Source of the DNA: Athripsodes cinereus
Taxonomy: Eukaryota > Arthropoda > Insecta > Trichoptera > Leptoceridae
Direction of reading: 5' to 3'
DNA: 64,000 nucleotides
Assembly: GCA_947579605.1 (NCBI GenBank)
Contig: OX388318.1
Coordinates: forward strand, 24,228,098 to 24,292,097
Notes under the pieces: generated by a model
Databases searched by the model: none
Told to the model about the DNA's origin: nothing
What the model saw: only the letters and a program-made list of their open reading frames with translations
Shown: positions 10,823 to 22,459 of the stretch, piece by piece
Numbering within the stretch: the stretch's first letter is position 1
Layout: each line of letters begins with the position of its first letter
Program-made: the position numbers and the translations under genes

Positions 10823-13137
10823 TGTGTTAAGTATTGAAATAACGAGGTTTTAATTTTTTCGCACTATTTTATTCCCGCACGGGGCAAGAGCAAAGCGTGC
10901 CTTACATTGGGGGACCGACCCTGGAAACGGGCTATCGGTAACAATCCAGATGTCAACGAATGCGAAGCGTTAATTGGATAATGACGGACCAATGACATTA
11001 TGGGTTAAGGGCGGTTACATAAGATTTTTTTGTCCGTGATTTGGGTAGGAGATCGATAGATGAGTTAATAAAAATCATTTGCACAGCGATTCCTTAGTCA
11101 GATTCCGAATTTCGCTTTCGAGAGAGAAAACGGTCAGAGGTCGCGCGTCTGTTGTCGATCTGACTAGAGAAAAGCCGTATTGCTTTGGTGGAAGATCATT
11201 GTCAGTGTAGATAGTCAGTTTTATTTTTGATATCGATTAAATATATCTACATGTTTTTTTTTTTTTTTTTGACTTAGAAAATAATTTTTGTGATAGTGCT
11301 ATTCCATCGAACTAGTAAAAACATTCTGCGAGTGAATAATTGGTGATAGATAATTATTGGTAATAATAATTAAATTAAATACACGCAAACGAGTCAGATT
11401 ATATAATTGTGATCGGGGGGGAGAAATCATTAATTCCTTCGTGACTTTCTGTAAATCGAGGTGAGAACAGGACGTATCTGCTGAGTGAGAAATTGGTGAT
11501 AGATAATTATATTGGTAATAATAATTAAATTAAATACATGCAAACGAGTCAGATTATATAATTGTGATCGGGGGGGAGAAATCATTAATTCCTTTGTGAC
11601 TTTCTGTAAATCGAGGTGAGAACAGGACGTACCTGCTGAGTGAGAAATTGGTGATAGATAATTATATTGCGCAGTGTTTTAATAATAGTACCTAAATCAG
11701 TATCTGAAACTCCCTGGACAATCGTGATAGAAATAATATCGCTTCTACTCACAGGTTGAAACGATATTGTGAAGTTATTTAATCAGCTGAATTCAGGCAG
11801 GCTGTCATCTTTCGCATAGACTGGTGTAGGTGTTATAGAACATTGTTATATGAACACAAAGCTGAGGGCGTGGACGTCCAACAAGTGAATCGTTGTGTCG
11901 TGACTGAAGGAACGTTACCAACTGGATCGTGGGAATAGGAACGACCAGAAACGTGGAATCATCCCAGAAGGCCTTTCCCGTCGGACAGCCGTAAGAATAT
12001 TGATATCTTATCTAGACATGATAGTCAGGTATTGGGGTAGAGAAATCGCTGGAACGGAATAGGAAGAGTAGACAAGGAAGAAAGGGGTTGTTGTTTTGTT
12101 TTCACTTGGTTTTAGTTTTTTTTCTTTGATTGTTATTTTTTATGAAATTATGCAATACCCAATATTAACTGAATATGTACCTAGCGATAAGTTGGGAGTT
12201 ATTTAATTCACGTAACGAATCCTAAGGTGGTTGTGAATAGAGTTTATTTTTTTTGTATTCTATTTTATTAATACAAATAAACAATTTTTACATATTATAC
12301 AGTACAACTTAAATATTGAAATTTTCTATGACGATTTGAGTTTTTCTGTTTCAATTGTCTCTGATAAGTAGGGATCAATCATAATTTGACTTCAATCCTT
12401 TTATTTTTTTTTTTTTGATTTTTTTTGTATTGCAACAAATCAGGGTATCTGGGAGTAGAGTAATTAATATAAGACCTAATATATTGAATGATAATATATG
12501 TGTGCCCTTGCGGTGATTTTTCGCAAAACAGTGAAATCCTGAGTTGTCCAGGATAGTAATGTCATTACTATGGTTAATCAATAAAATGCAAATTTGTATA
12601 CCTATAAATATTCAGAGAAAGGGAACAATTGTTTCCCTAAGTTGATACTATAATATATTCTAAGATGTGCAGGTGCCAAATTGATACTGTATACCTATAA
12701 ATATTCTATGTGCATGAATGTGAACCTATTGCTAAATGTTTATGGTGAAATTATTTTTTTTTCTCTTTGATTTGATTTATTGATTGATTGATTATCAGGA
12801 ATAACAAAATTAGTTGTAACACACATAGCCTTAGGTTTTCTTTTGTTAAATGTTGTTTTTTTTTTGCTTTTATATCTCAATAAACGTGAGTCATACCAAA
12901 TTAAGATTTTAATTTAAGTAGAGAGTAGGACACCCCACTTATCCCTCTGTCATAGAGCCAAAAGGCAAGAATAGAGAAAGAGAGAGAGAAACCGAACCAA
13001 TAAGTACATATACTTTTGATCGGGACCTGCACCTCCGCCTAAAGAGATAAGACTGAGCTAAGCCGGAGGCTGTGTTTTTGGACACTGGCTGGATTCTAAA
13101 GGGGAGTAACCAGCGGAGAGTACGCAGGTACGTATCA
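10823..13137 (+). repeat. 3' LTR of the long-LTR gypsy element
   Basis: Bases from 10863 to 13137 duplicate 1-2275. The additional 40 bases from 10823 are assigned from the purine tract and TG start. Predicted length is 2315 bp. It contains the tandem repeat at 11326-11670 and AATAAA signals. The downstream base 13138 starts AGGTTTACCACCC, which is family A sequence. Confidence 0.9.
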
Positions 13138-13287
13138 AGGTTTACCACCCATCCTGTATGTCTTAATTCTCTATTGGCACGGAGAAGGCATTTTGCATGT
13201 GTATTTAATGCAGCTGGTCTGCTGACTACCCTACTTGCGAGATATGCCTCAATGGTAGGTATAGTAATAGTAGTAGTAGTGTAAACT
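13138..13287 (+). repeat. Repeat family A, 3' part, interrupted by the gypsy element
   Basis: Matches the interior and 3' end of family A (compare 22930-23062): GCCACCCATCCTG-type motif, TATTGGCACG, a TGCAGCTGGTCTGCTG motif, CTTGCGAGATATGCC, and a TAGTAGTAG tail. The 5' part would lie left of the window, so this copy is the insertion target of the retrotransposon. Confidence 0.85.
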
Positions 13288-14005
13288 CCGCAAATACGAG
13301 TAGGTATTGTCATGAAATGAATATATACAAGACGGTATATATTATTTTTATATACCTAGATCGAATATTTGTAGTAGGTAATTAATATAGGAATGAAACT
13401 TAGTTTGATTTCAAGTGGTTGTTGAACACAACTAGCTATGTAGGAGACAGAGACAGGTATATTTCGGTGTGTGTCAGGAAGAGATGGATGTAGTTTTTTT
13501 TTGTTGCTTTGGGTCGACATTTTCAGGGTCTGAAGACAGAGTACTTATTACTCGGGGCAGTTTTAGTTTTGAGCCTGGGAGAGGTGGGACTCAATCATAT
13601 TAATCTCAGTGTTTGAATTCGATATATTTTAATATTTATTTACCCACCTTCGTAGTAGTTAGTACATTATTTTTTAGTGATATTTCCACAATTGGGAATA
13701 TATAAAGATCATCCTAAATTACTTTTAATTAGCATTTAAAATCCGTGATGCTGCCAGCTGTCTAAGATAAGATTTTCTTTTAATATTATTAATTTATTAT
13801 TTATATCTAGGTGTTAGGATACTCTCAGGATGTCTGTTGTCTACAAGGCAATATTTGTACTCAAGGATTTATTATTTTACGGATTTTGAAAACGAAGGAA
13901 TTATGTGTTATATGTACATTTATTTTCAGTATTATTGTATGTATGTATGTACCTGTGGCTGATTTTATATAGCGCGGTCCGACACATCTAGAACTAGACT
14001 AATAA
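13288..14005. other. Intergenic, nothing recognised
   Basis: AT-rich sequence with T runs and a short GTAT microsatellite near 13935-13950. No coding or repeat assignment. Confidence 0.6.
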
Positions 14006-14963
14006 CAGTGGCGCACCGCTCTACCCAATATTATACTTTTATTTAATTTACTTTACCATAACGATGGAGTATACAGTTTGAAGAGGAGTTATATGTTGAG
14101 AAGGATATTATTTGATTATTAATTTAATTACATATTTTATCATCGAATGTCATTTGTATTCTACGAACTTACTGGATTTTTCTACTTATTCAACATGCTG
14201 TAATTGCTGCGATATCATGGAAGGAACAAATTTGATATTTTGCATGACACTAATCATAAGTAATATTTATGTATTTATTGGTCTTAATATATTTTTATTT
14301 GACTTACATGATTCCTAAATTCACCTCACCATAAATATGTAGTCTTTTATAGCTAAATCTTGTCGAGATTACCTTATGGATATGGATCCCTTCTGCCTAT
14401 CGACACTAGACTAGCTACCTAGTGTCTATAGTGTGGGTTTGATCTATTCGTAACCACATATTTATCATTATTATTATACAATTATGCACGAGACGTATTA
14501 TGTACTTTGTAGAAACATATACTATATACTAACAATTCCAGTCCTAATCCTGCTTCGAAATGTAGGTGTACCGTTAGCAAGCCCTGCTCCCCACTCTTCG
14601 ATTCAGCTTTCGAGACAAGGGTCAATACTGGTCTTGCCCCGTTTCCCGCCAGGGTCCAAGACAAAGCTTCTTAACATATATTTATAATTATTCTTATTAT
14701 ATATAGCTGCATGTTCAAATGAGTATACATATTATATATTATTTTATATATTCGGGGTGTAGATTAGTGCACTCGGGCTCAAAATGCGGCATGGGACAGT
14801 TTGAGACGTGAGGGAGCGGAGGCGGCGCTCCTTTAGCATGGACACAGCATGCTTTCCATGCACTAACATGGTAGTTAGTCTCTGAAAATGATGTCATAGC
14901 AATTGTGTTGAAATTTAATTAATATTCAAAAGTAATAAAGTTATGTTTTTGGGTGCGCCACTG
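14006..14963. mobile_element. Possible non-autonomous DNA transposon with short inverted ends
   Basis: CAGTGGCGCACC at 14006-14017 is matched by its exact reverse complement at 14952-14963. CAGTGGCG is a common start of hAT-type inverted repeats. The 8 bases on either side do not match, so no target duplication supports it. The interior has no transposase and includes a GC-rich patch near 14805-14835. Confidence 0.4.
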
Positions 14964-17035
14964 TCCTTTACGACGCAACGAATTAGTAGGTATGTTGTAG
15001 AACATATGTACATACATCGGCTATAGAAACTATGAAATGGTTATCTTATGTAGGGACATAGATCGGCAACCAGTTACCATACAACATTCTCGAAATGATA
15101 TAGAATAATATTATTTGAATTTTATGTTATGATGATTGTTATGTTATATTTCGTTATGTTTTATTGTGCACTATTTTTATTATGTTATTTTACAGTATCT
15201 CAAGGTAAGTGATCTGACGTCAAAGTTGACCTCAGAGTTAATATGTATCAAAATTCATGTTTAAATTGTTTTATTGATTTTGTGATTTTGTTGTTCTTTT
15301 TGATTATTGAAATGTATATTTCAGGTGACTTATTTTGCGTTTTAAAAAAAATACACAACGTAGGTAAAATTATCGTCAAAACACAACGTACTGGGTCCAA
15401 ATCTATGAAAATAGTTAATAGATAAATCGAGACGATCACGAAAGGCCAAAATTTGTTAATTAATTCAATTAGGAATGCGATATTTCGTACGTATATTTGC
15501 AACAATGCGAAAATTCATACAATTCTTAGCTAGCTGAATAGGGTTGTCACTTCTAGTTTGGGAATCAATTATTACAGTAGGTATAGTTTAGAAGCTAGGA
15601 TGTTGCAAATTCGGAGCTTAGAATGGTTTGAGTTAGGTAGGATCATCACAGTATGTATAAGCTTTTGTGTTATCCTTAATTTAAGTATACATCCATCCTT
15701 TAAATAAATAAGAGGGTTAATTCATCCCCAGAATACAATTAGAACCGCTGTATTAATTAATTAATAACACCACCATCCTATATCCCAATTTTATTTATAT
15801 TGGCTTTTAAATTTAACTTGACTGTATTGTTGAAATAAGGTTAGCTGTTATCATGTGGTTTTTGTCTCTGTGGTTAAAGAGAGAGTCTTTTTTTACTTTC
15901 TGGACAACGTTTGAGTGTCGTTTACGTGCCAAAGTATCTCAAGGATACTGTACAATTTATCAATTCCGGGACACATCCAAAATAACATGATTTTTCTACA
16001 CAAAAATGTTTTTTCAGACACACGATCAAAAACACTTTTCATGAGCAGTTGGCGACCTTATTGCCCGGAGGCAGTATCTTCCAGCCAATCAAAATAATGT
16101 GTGATTTTTTGTTGACAATATGGCCAATTCCGAATCATAAAATAGTTTAGGTTTACTAACTAAGTCAACTAAGTGTGAGGAGATAGTTGAGTCATGATAA
16201 TTAGTTCTAATTCGTATTCACAGTTTTCCGTACTAATTTAGTTCATTAGTTCATTTTGACACCTTAGTACAACTATAAATTTCGAGAATCTATGGATTTC
16301 GTATTCAGAATGAAATTTTAGTTGAGAGCCGACGACTAAAATAAGTTGGATTTGGCAGAATTTTATTCGCGACTTTTAATGTGCGAATATTATTAGCTGC
16401 TGTCATTTTACCGCAGGATATTGCTATATTTTGGAAGTGTTATGTTGTTTTTTTCAATTAAAAGTAAAAATTTATATTTTTACGGCCCTCGCAACTATTT
16501 ACATGTATAAATTGTAAAATTACACCACCACCGACGCAAATACGAACGCCAAAATATATCGGCAAATCTGACATTTCACAATTTTCATGCGCGACAACTA
16601 TTAAATTGTTGCCAGAAGTGTAAATCGGAACGTGAAAAACATTTTGTATTGCGGCATCACTGACTAATATTAGTTTGTCCCATAGATTTTACCGTTTGCA
16701 CTTGGTGGTTCTCGAGTTTATAGTTGTTTATAGCTCATAACTAATGCTGAATACTACATAATAACTAATATTAATCAACTTTTTAGTTAGTTAGTTCATT
16801 AAGGTTCAGAATTATCTTAAATGTGTAATTAATACTAAACGTGAACAATTAATACTAAACTTAATTATAACTAATTACATTCTTAGCCCTAGTTAGAACT
16901 TATAAAATATTCATATATGTATCCTGTAATGAATACTACAAAATGAAGGATTAAGGCACAGGAAGGAACTATTTAGGTAGGTTATTTTTAAAACCGTGTA
17001 GCGTAGGGGAGTTTCTGATATTGCAAGGCAGATTA
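14964..17035. other. Intergenic, no gene
   Basis: AT-rich sequence. Short ORFs (15243-15425, 15915-16097) have no domain. The stretches 16140-16260 and 16740-16890 share many ACTAA/TTAGT words in both orientations and may be a decayed inverted-repeat element without clear ends. Confidence 0.5.
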
Positions 17036-17039
17036 TTCC

Positions 17040-17175
17040 ACGTTCTAAGATATGTGTTGGATTTACACACGTGCATGAGAGGTTGAATGAATGTAGAGGA
17101 GGCTAAAAAAGTACGTAGGGACAGATTACATGGCGTTCCGTTCTCTCTGGCTTCCCCACTTGGGATGCGGCGTGA
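17040..17175 (+). mobile_element. RTE-like LINE 3' end fragment
   Basis: Contains TGAATGTAGAGGAGGC..., then GGCGTTCCGTTCTCTCTG and CCCCACTTGGGATGCGGCGT, the same C-terminal coding and stop region as the better-preserved copy at 60178-60715. It is decayed and truncated. Confidence 0.75.
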
Positions 17176-17635
17176 TGGAATAAAAAAGAATACAACAGAA
17201 TAGTATATTTTACCAATTGAATTGAAATTTTCTACTTGTTCAGTTATGGAGCTAGTAAACAGACGGTATAAATGTTGGTATCATAAAGTAAATACATTTA
17301 AACCACATAACTTGATAATATTTAACAAAATTGTAATAAAGATTAAAACTCTTGCCATTACAGTTTGCGTTATGGTGAACCCGATCCTTAATTAAATCAT
17401 TATTTTGTAAAAGACATCGGATATCAATTAATTGTAATTTAACGGGATTAAGAGTAAAATTGAATATGTTTGTTATCATACAATTTCATTTTATCTCTCC
17501 TATCTATACTCTCACGCCGTGTCCCAGGAGGGGTAGGCAGAGAGAACGGAACGCTATATTATAGATCTATCCTTACATACTTCTTTCGCTTCCTCCACAT
17601 TTATCCAGTCTCTCATACATGTTTTTTTTATATAT

Positions 17636-18187
17636 CATACATAGACATTTCACACAGATCGAGCTGGTCCCAAACTAAGATGAATCTTGTATTATGGGTA
17701 CTAACGCGATGATACACAGTACACACATAATAATAATAATAATAATAATAATGCCTAGAGCCCGTTGCCGAGCATATTTATGAAGCATCCGAAGAATCGT
17801 TGCTACGTAGTTGTTCCTGCCGGTGATGCCATCGAAGGTGACTGTGGAGGCCGATTCTGGACAAGCACACTTTGTCGCACTTTGGACAGGGCTGCTCTTC
17901 ATTTGTGATGGGTCTGCGGGTGGTTCTATTCTGCGGGCCGCTGTAGTTATTTATGGTCTTCCGCCAATTTTTCCGATCACCCGCCAAGCTTTCCCAGTCA
18001 TTTTGGCAGTTTGTGTCCTTCAGCGTGTTGTGCAGAACGTCCTTGTATCTTTTCCGTTGCCCGCCATGTTTTTTTTTACACACATATACAATACACTAAA
18101 CACATATACATGTAACATCCAGACCCAGGACAATTTGAAAAAGGTCATTCCTCAATCTGCCCTGGCCGGGAATCGAACCCGGGACCT
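17636..18187 (-). mobile_element. tRNA-derived SINE, split by a LINE fragment
   Basis: The tail (CACAGATCGAGCTGGTCCCA ... AATCTTGTATTATGGGTACT) is at 17636-17729. The tRNA-like head, with B box GGGTTCGATTCCCGGCCAGG on the minus strand, is at 18077-18187. It lies inside the RTE fragment. Confidence 0.85.
17730..18076 (-). mobile_element. LINE C-terminal fragment with a C2H2 finger, flanked by 10-bp TSD
   Basis: Minus-strand coding (17778-18083) begins with a GGQRKRYKD motif and includes NWESLAGDRKNWR and a C2H2 finger (CPKCDKVCLSRIGLHSHLRW...), a combination I know from the C-terminus of insect non-LTR reverse transcriptases. The 3' tail is (ATT)n. TACACACATA flanks it at 17720-17729 and 18077-18086, a target duplication within the SINE. 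Confidence 0.75.
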
Positions 18188-18300
18188 CGTTCACTGATTT
18201 CTCTTACTCAACACGCGGCCGTCCTTTAGGATTTGATCCACGTGACCAAGCCACATGGTTCTTGGCCGTCCGCGCTTCCTCACACCCCCTCTTTCAGATT

Positions 18301-18490
18301 TCATTTTAACGGTGCGATTTGTAACGTTCCTATCAGTGACACACTTCCATTCAGAGCACCTTGCGCCAATTGAGTCACCTCTTTCCACGACATCCCTAGC
18401 GCTCTGATGTCGTTGTCATAGGAACGATGTATTGTGAAAGAGGGACGTCCGGGTTGTCGGGCTGTCGGATCTGTGCGACAGCGCATTCAG
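18301..18490 (-). mobile_element. Second LINE C-terminal remnant
   Basis: Minus-strand translation gives GRPSFTIHRSYDNDIRALGM and then SWKEVTQLAQ, a decayed form of the GRPxxRWxDDIRxxxGxxWxxxAQ pattern found at the C-terminus of many insect LINE polymerases. It abuts the RTE-like piece but is a different family. Confidence 0.55.
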
Positions 18491-19087
18491 TAAAGATCTG
18501 TAATACCAGAGAGATGATGGTCTTGGCTGGGCAATGTTTTACTGAGAATGTAAAGCGATATTCATTTGGCTAATAAGATTAAAAAATTATACGCACGAAA
18601 AATCTTTAATTACGTGCTTTTTATAGCCAACCAAAACACGAACTACGTATTAATTAATATTCATAATTGGCCTTCGCACTTGATCAACAAATAATAATCA
18701 TTCTTCTCGGACAGTGAATTTGAATTCAGTAGGTACCCACAGTAATAATACATACCTAATTATGTATAGTTGTATACGGAATATCTGTTCCAGACCACAT
18801 CGCCTGAGTGAACAATCATCTAGGAATGAATGACGGAAACTGGTCGGATTCTGGAAACGGATATTCTACCGTATTCTTGAATGGAAAGTTAAACTTCATA
18901 TCGAACTTAGATTGAGTAGGTAACGAAAGTTTTCGAGCATCTATTGCTGGACATAGGCTTCGTAATAAGCATGCGGCGTATTTCTGTCCAAGAAATATTA
19001 CTATCAATTTTTTTTTTTTTTATTATTTTTTCATTCATTAATACACAGTATATATGTATTGATATTACAATAACAAAATAATATTAC
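18491..19087. other. Intergenic, nothing recognised
   Basis: AT-rich with a T run at 19009-19021. No gene seen. Confidence 0.5.
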
Positions 19088-19092
19088 ACATT

Positions 19093-19396
19093 TATTGTAT
19101 ACTGGGTCAAGTATAACAATATTAGGTTCTTTATAATAACGACACGGACATTTTATATTTACACAATATATTCAATAAATAATTCCTATTATAATTTGTC
19201 GAACACAATTTGTCAAAACACGCAGCCTAACAGTGCAAGTCAAGGTTCTATCAATTAATGAGCGCCGTTCCCTGTAGTGAGCTAACCTATATAGACTACA
19301 TAGTATTGCTACTCACTCATCATAACTACTGTTTACTTGAAAACAAGGTTCAAGGTTCACTTAACCTGTACTGTGTATCAAAGTCCAAACACTACA
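19093..19396 (-). repeat. 3' LTR of the non-autonomous gypsy element
   Basis: On the minus strand it starts TGTAGTGTTTGG and ends GTATACAATA. The TSD position shows that the last base pair is TA rather than the usual CA. Confidence 0.92.
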
Positions 19397-19414
19397 CTCT
19401 CCCCTCACAACCTT
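19397..19414 (-). other. Polypurine tract
   Basis: Minus-strand AAGGTTGTGAGGGGAGAG abuts the 3' LTR start TGTAG, the expected plus-strand priming site. Confidence 0.85.
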
Positions 19415-19693
19415 GAAAATCTTTCTATACTACATATTTAAATATTTATACAATTCTATGTGATTGACAGTGTTCTCTACTTATTCCAATGATTCTATAT
19501 AAGACAAACAAAACATTACAAATACACGCAGACATGTTCTTCCTTCCGTCCAGGGCCACCAGATGAAGTCTTCCACCAGCCTAAGTCCTGGGTCTCAGCT
19601 GTCCCCGCCAATGGCTTCCAATCTGACCTGAAAAATTCAGAACCGGTGAGAGCTTTGCCTTCAAACAGGGGGAGGGGACCTAAACTCCTACTA

Positions 19694-21727
19694 TTAATCA
19701 GAGGGACTGTCATCCCAATGCACAGATCTCACAACTATCCGATCCATATGTCTTTTCCAGAGCTGATCAGTGCCTTTGATTCTAATAAGAAAAGTTGTAT
19801 TGCCTAATACCTTTTCAATTTTACCTAAAACCATCTTTTCACTCCTGAGATCTTTGACAAGTACTGATGTACCCAAATTAAATTCCTTTTTCCTCCCCGA
19901 GACAAACTTCGAGCCCCTGGAACTATCTTTACAAGTTTCCTTATTTACATACCTTTTCTCATATCTATACCTATTTAAACATTTACATCCATTGTTATTC
20001 CGCTTTTTCACTAAATTCTTAACTATATTCTCAATGTCTATATTAAAATTAACCCAATAAAAATAACTTCTAACAAATGATTTCATTTTCCCAATAACTG
20101 AATAATTTTTACACAAATAATTTATCACAATACCTTTAACTGATTCCGGAATAACAATTCTATCTCTGTAGAATAAATAATCCTTGTACACAGTCAAATG
20201 TTCCTTCACATTAAACAACTTCGCAATAGATTCATTTAACTGTCTTTTGCACGGCCAATTATTTTTTTCCACATATTTAACAACTTTTTCCAATGTATAA
20301 TCACTTTTACTTCTCTCTAAAATTAATTTCGAATTAAAACTATTATTTTTATTTACAAAATCTAATTTTTGTTGTTTCACATTACACGCAAGCGATGCGT
20401 TCGCACTGAAATTCGGAATATTTTCAATGGGCTTACATGCAACAATTTTGTTTAATTCACTGCCTTCCGTGCTATGTACTTTGTACCCTATATTATACCT
20501 ACGCATAAAATCTGTACCCAATATTATTTTATTCCCGCTCTCTGTTACAACAAATTTAATATTTTTTTCCATTCCATTATGATTTATTTTACAATGTTTA
20601 ATACCTAACACATTCAAACTGTGCCCGCTATACGTAGATATATTAATTCTATTACACTTCTCTATTATATTATTTTCGTTGAATATTTCTTGCAATTTTT
20701 GAATAGATATACAGCTAATATTCGCTCCCGAATCTAAAATACATTCAACATTTTTATTCTCAATTCTTACATTTAATTTTATAACATCGTTTTCGGTGTC
20801 TTGCGAATTATAAATACCTTGTATCTTATAACAATTTTCACTCAAATGCCCTTTAGAACTACATTTTCTACAAAAAATTTCTCTATTTAATTTACATTCA
20901 CTTTTATAGTGATTTCCCTTACAAATAAAACATGAAACATTTTTATTATGCTTATACCTACTCGTATTTACATTTGAATTTAACCTTGAAAATTTTGACG
21001 GTCGATTATTTTTCTTATAATCTGTATCTGTACTACTGAAACTATTATTGTTTCGCCTGGAAATTTGGCTAATTTCCTCAAAATTTTCTTCCTCTTTCTC
21101 TATTTTTCTCTCTAGTATGTGCTCATAACTAGACGCCAAAGCAACTGCTTCATTCAAAGACACTTTATCTTTATCACATTTTAAAAATAACTGTTGTTTA
21201 ATCTCTTTATTTTTAATTCCGATTATAAACAAATCCTTTATATTACTTTCTAATCTTGTACCAAACTCACAATCGATACTTAATTCTCTTAATCTTAAGG
21301 CAAAATCTTTAACATTTTCCGAATGACCTTGAGTAGCCTTGAAAAAAATTTCACGCGATTCAAATACACTTTTTTCCTCTTTAAAATAACCATTAAATAA
21401 CTGAATCAACTCTTTATAAGACTGTTTTTCCACAGAAGCTGGAAAACACAGATCAGACAGTAGCTTGAAACTGCCTTGGGACAACGATGTTATGAAGAAA
21501 GCACGCTTCTTCACATCAGTCCAACTTTCATCATTTAATAATAAGGCGTTCTCCCACCTTGTTCTGTAAGAAGGCCAACTCATTGTCTTGTGACAAAACG
21601 GCTCTAAACTTCTCGAAGTCATTTCGGAAAATACCACAAGCAACAACAACCAAGAATAAAAAATAGACTTAGCTGATGAGAGTCTCCTCCAATCGCCCCG
21701 GTCTTCTGGATTTCCTTGCAACCGCAA
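19694..21727 (-). CDS. Gag-protease protein with integrase remnants; RT deleted
   Basis: A 677-codon open frame. From the N-terminus: a doubtful leader to about residue 35 (the more natural start is the Met of MTSRSLEPF), a Gag capsid-like region about 69-207 of the type found in Mag/K02A2.6-like insect gypsy elements, a charged linker, two zinc knuckles from C266 (CFICKGNHYKSEC, which is CX2CX3HX4C, and CRKCSSKGHLSENC, which is CX2CX4HX4C), and a pepsin-like protease site D332-S-G-A-N. The next part resembles the integrase N-terminal region (RIVIP ... SYFYWVNFNIDIENIV) but without the expected HH/CC zinc ligands, and the end resembles the integrase C-terminal tail (GTSVLVKDLRSEKMVLGKI ... 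KRHMDRIV). RT, RNase H and the D,D,E core are missing, yet the frame stays open, as if deletions were in frame and selected. Confidence 0.88.
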   Translation of the reverse strand: MRLQGNPEDRGDWRRLSSAKSIFYSWLLLLVVFSEMTSRSLEPFCHKTMSWPSYRTRWENALLLNDESWTDVKKRAFFITSLSQGSFKLLSDLCFPASVEKQSYKELIQLFNGYFKEEKSVFESREIFFKATQGHSENVKDFALRLRELSIDCEFGTRLESNIKDLFIIGIKNKEIKQQLFLKCDKDKVSLNEAVALASSYEHILERKIEKEEENFEEISQISRRNNNSFSSTDTDYKKNNRPSKFSRLNSNVNTSRYKHNKNVSCFICKGNHYKSECKLNREIFCRKCSSKGHLSENCYKIQGIYNSQDTENDVIKLNVRIENKNVECILDSGANISCISIQKLQEIFNENNIIEKCNRINISTYSGHSLNVLGIKHCKINHNGMEKNIKFVVTESGNKIILGTDFMRRYNIGYKVHSTEGSELNKIVACKPIENIPNFSANASLACNVKQQKLDFVNKNNSFNSKLILERSKSDYTLEKVVKYVEKNNWPCKRQLNESIAKLFNVKEHLTVYKDYLFYRDRIVIPESVKGIVINYLCKNYSVIGKMKSFVRSYFYWVNFNIDIENIVKNLVKKRNNNGCKCLNRYRYEKRYVNKETCKDSSRGSKFVSGRKKEFNLGTSVLVKDLRSEKMVLGKIEKVLGNTTFLIRIKGTDQLWKRHMDRIVVRSVHWDDSPSD

Positions 21728-21810
21728 TGGACTCCGCCTGGCTGACTAGCAAGACTCTCCTCTCCTGGCTTCCTGGATCCACCAACTGGCTCCGCCTGGA
21801 TGCTGGGTGA

Positions 21811-22030
21811 CTCCTGTCTCCCTATGCTGCCTGCACCTTGCCTCAAACTGGCTCCTGAGACTTCCTGTCTCCCTGCTGCTACCTGCAACCTTGTCCAACT
21901 GGCTCTTGAGACTCCTGTCTCCCTGCTGCTACCTGCAACCTTGCCCAACTGGCTTCTGAGACTCCTGTCTCTTTGCTGCTACCTGCACTGCTGGCTGATC
22001 TGGCTTTGGAGACTCCTGCCTCCTTTCTAC
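21811..22030. repeat. 50-bp tandem repeat in the element leader
   Basis: Units start at 21811, 21861, 21911, 21961 and about 22012. The core is CTCCTGTCTCCCTGCTGCTA followed by CCTGCAACCTTGCCCAACTGGC. It is a CT-rich, GC-rich island in AT-rich DNA, lying upstream of the gag start on the minus strand. Confidence 0.9.
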
Positions 22031-22132
22031 TCCTGTAGACTGCCTTACAACTCTTTTTTCCCGCGTACCGCCGACAAAACTTTCGGCGCGCAAAAAAAAG
22101 ACTATTGTTGTATGTTTACGACAATATTATTC

Positions 22133-22155
22133 ACGAACTACCGAACTGCGCCACG
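22133..22155 (-). other. Primer-binding site candidate
   Basis: Immediately inside the 5' LTR on the minus strand is CG then TGGCGCAGTTCGGTAGTTCG. The TGG start fits a tRNA 3' CCA end. tRNA identity not determined. Confidence 0.7.
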
Positions 22156-22459
22156 TATTGTATACTGGGTCAAGTATAACAATATTAGGTTCTTTATAAT
22201 AACGACACGGACATTTTATATTTACACAATATATTCAATAAATAATTCCTATTATAATTTGTCGAACACAATTTGTCAAAACACGCAGCCTAACAGTGCA
22301 AGTCAAGGTTCTATCAATTAATGAGCGCCGTTCCCTGTAGTGAGCTAACCTATATAGACTACATAGTATTGCTACTCACTCATCATAACTACTGTTTACT
22401 TGAAAACAAGGTTCAAGGTTCACTTAACCTGTACTGTGTATCAAAGTCCAAACACTACA
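22156..22459 (-). repeat. 5' LTR of the non-autonomous gypsy element
   Basis: Same sequence as 19093-19396 in the stretches compared. Followed on the outside by the ACATT target duplication. Confidence 0.92.

Larger units (their letters stand above)
1..13137 (+). mobile_element. Long-LTR Ty3/gypsy retrotransposon, nearly complete
   Basis: Bases 1-2276 are repeated at 10863-13138 with a constant offset of 10862, including two poly-T runs of equal length, so the two LTRs look identical. Between them lie a leader, gag, pol in the -1 frame, a long non-coding segment and a purine tract. The domain order protease-RT-RNase H-integrase is that of Ty3/gypsy (Metaviridae). If the LTR begins with TGTG at 10823, the left LTR starts about 39 bases before the window and the whole element is about 13.2 kb, large for this group. 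The very long LTR and the integrase motif style resemble the insect Osvaldo/Ulysses type; that assignment is from memory and tentative. The right flank continues with the interior of repeat family A, so it inserted there. The target duplication cannot be checked because the left flank is outside the window. No env-like ORF is seen. Confidence 0.93.
17495..18300 (-). mobile_element. RTE-like LINE fragment, split by a SINE
   Basis: On the minus strand, 17495-17628 carries the end of the RTE-like C-terminal domain and 18188-18300 the preceding part (motif RKRGRPRT.W..HVDQILKDGR). The two pieces join in the order seen in the copies at 51190-51490 and 54460-54760. What separates them is a SINE. 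Confidence 0.8.

Noticed and set aside
14484..14687. Short overlapping ORFs near 14.5 kb
   Set aside because: Opposite-strand ORFs of about 60 codons in a GC-richer patch, no domain and no repeat partner.
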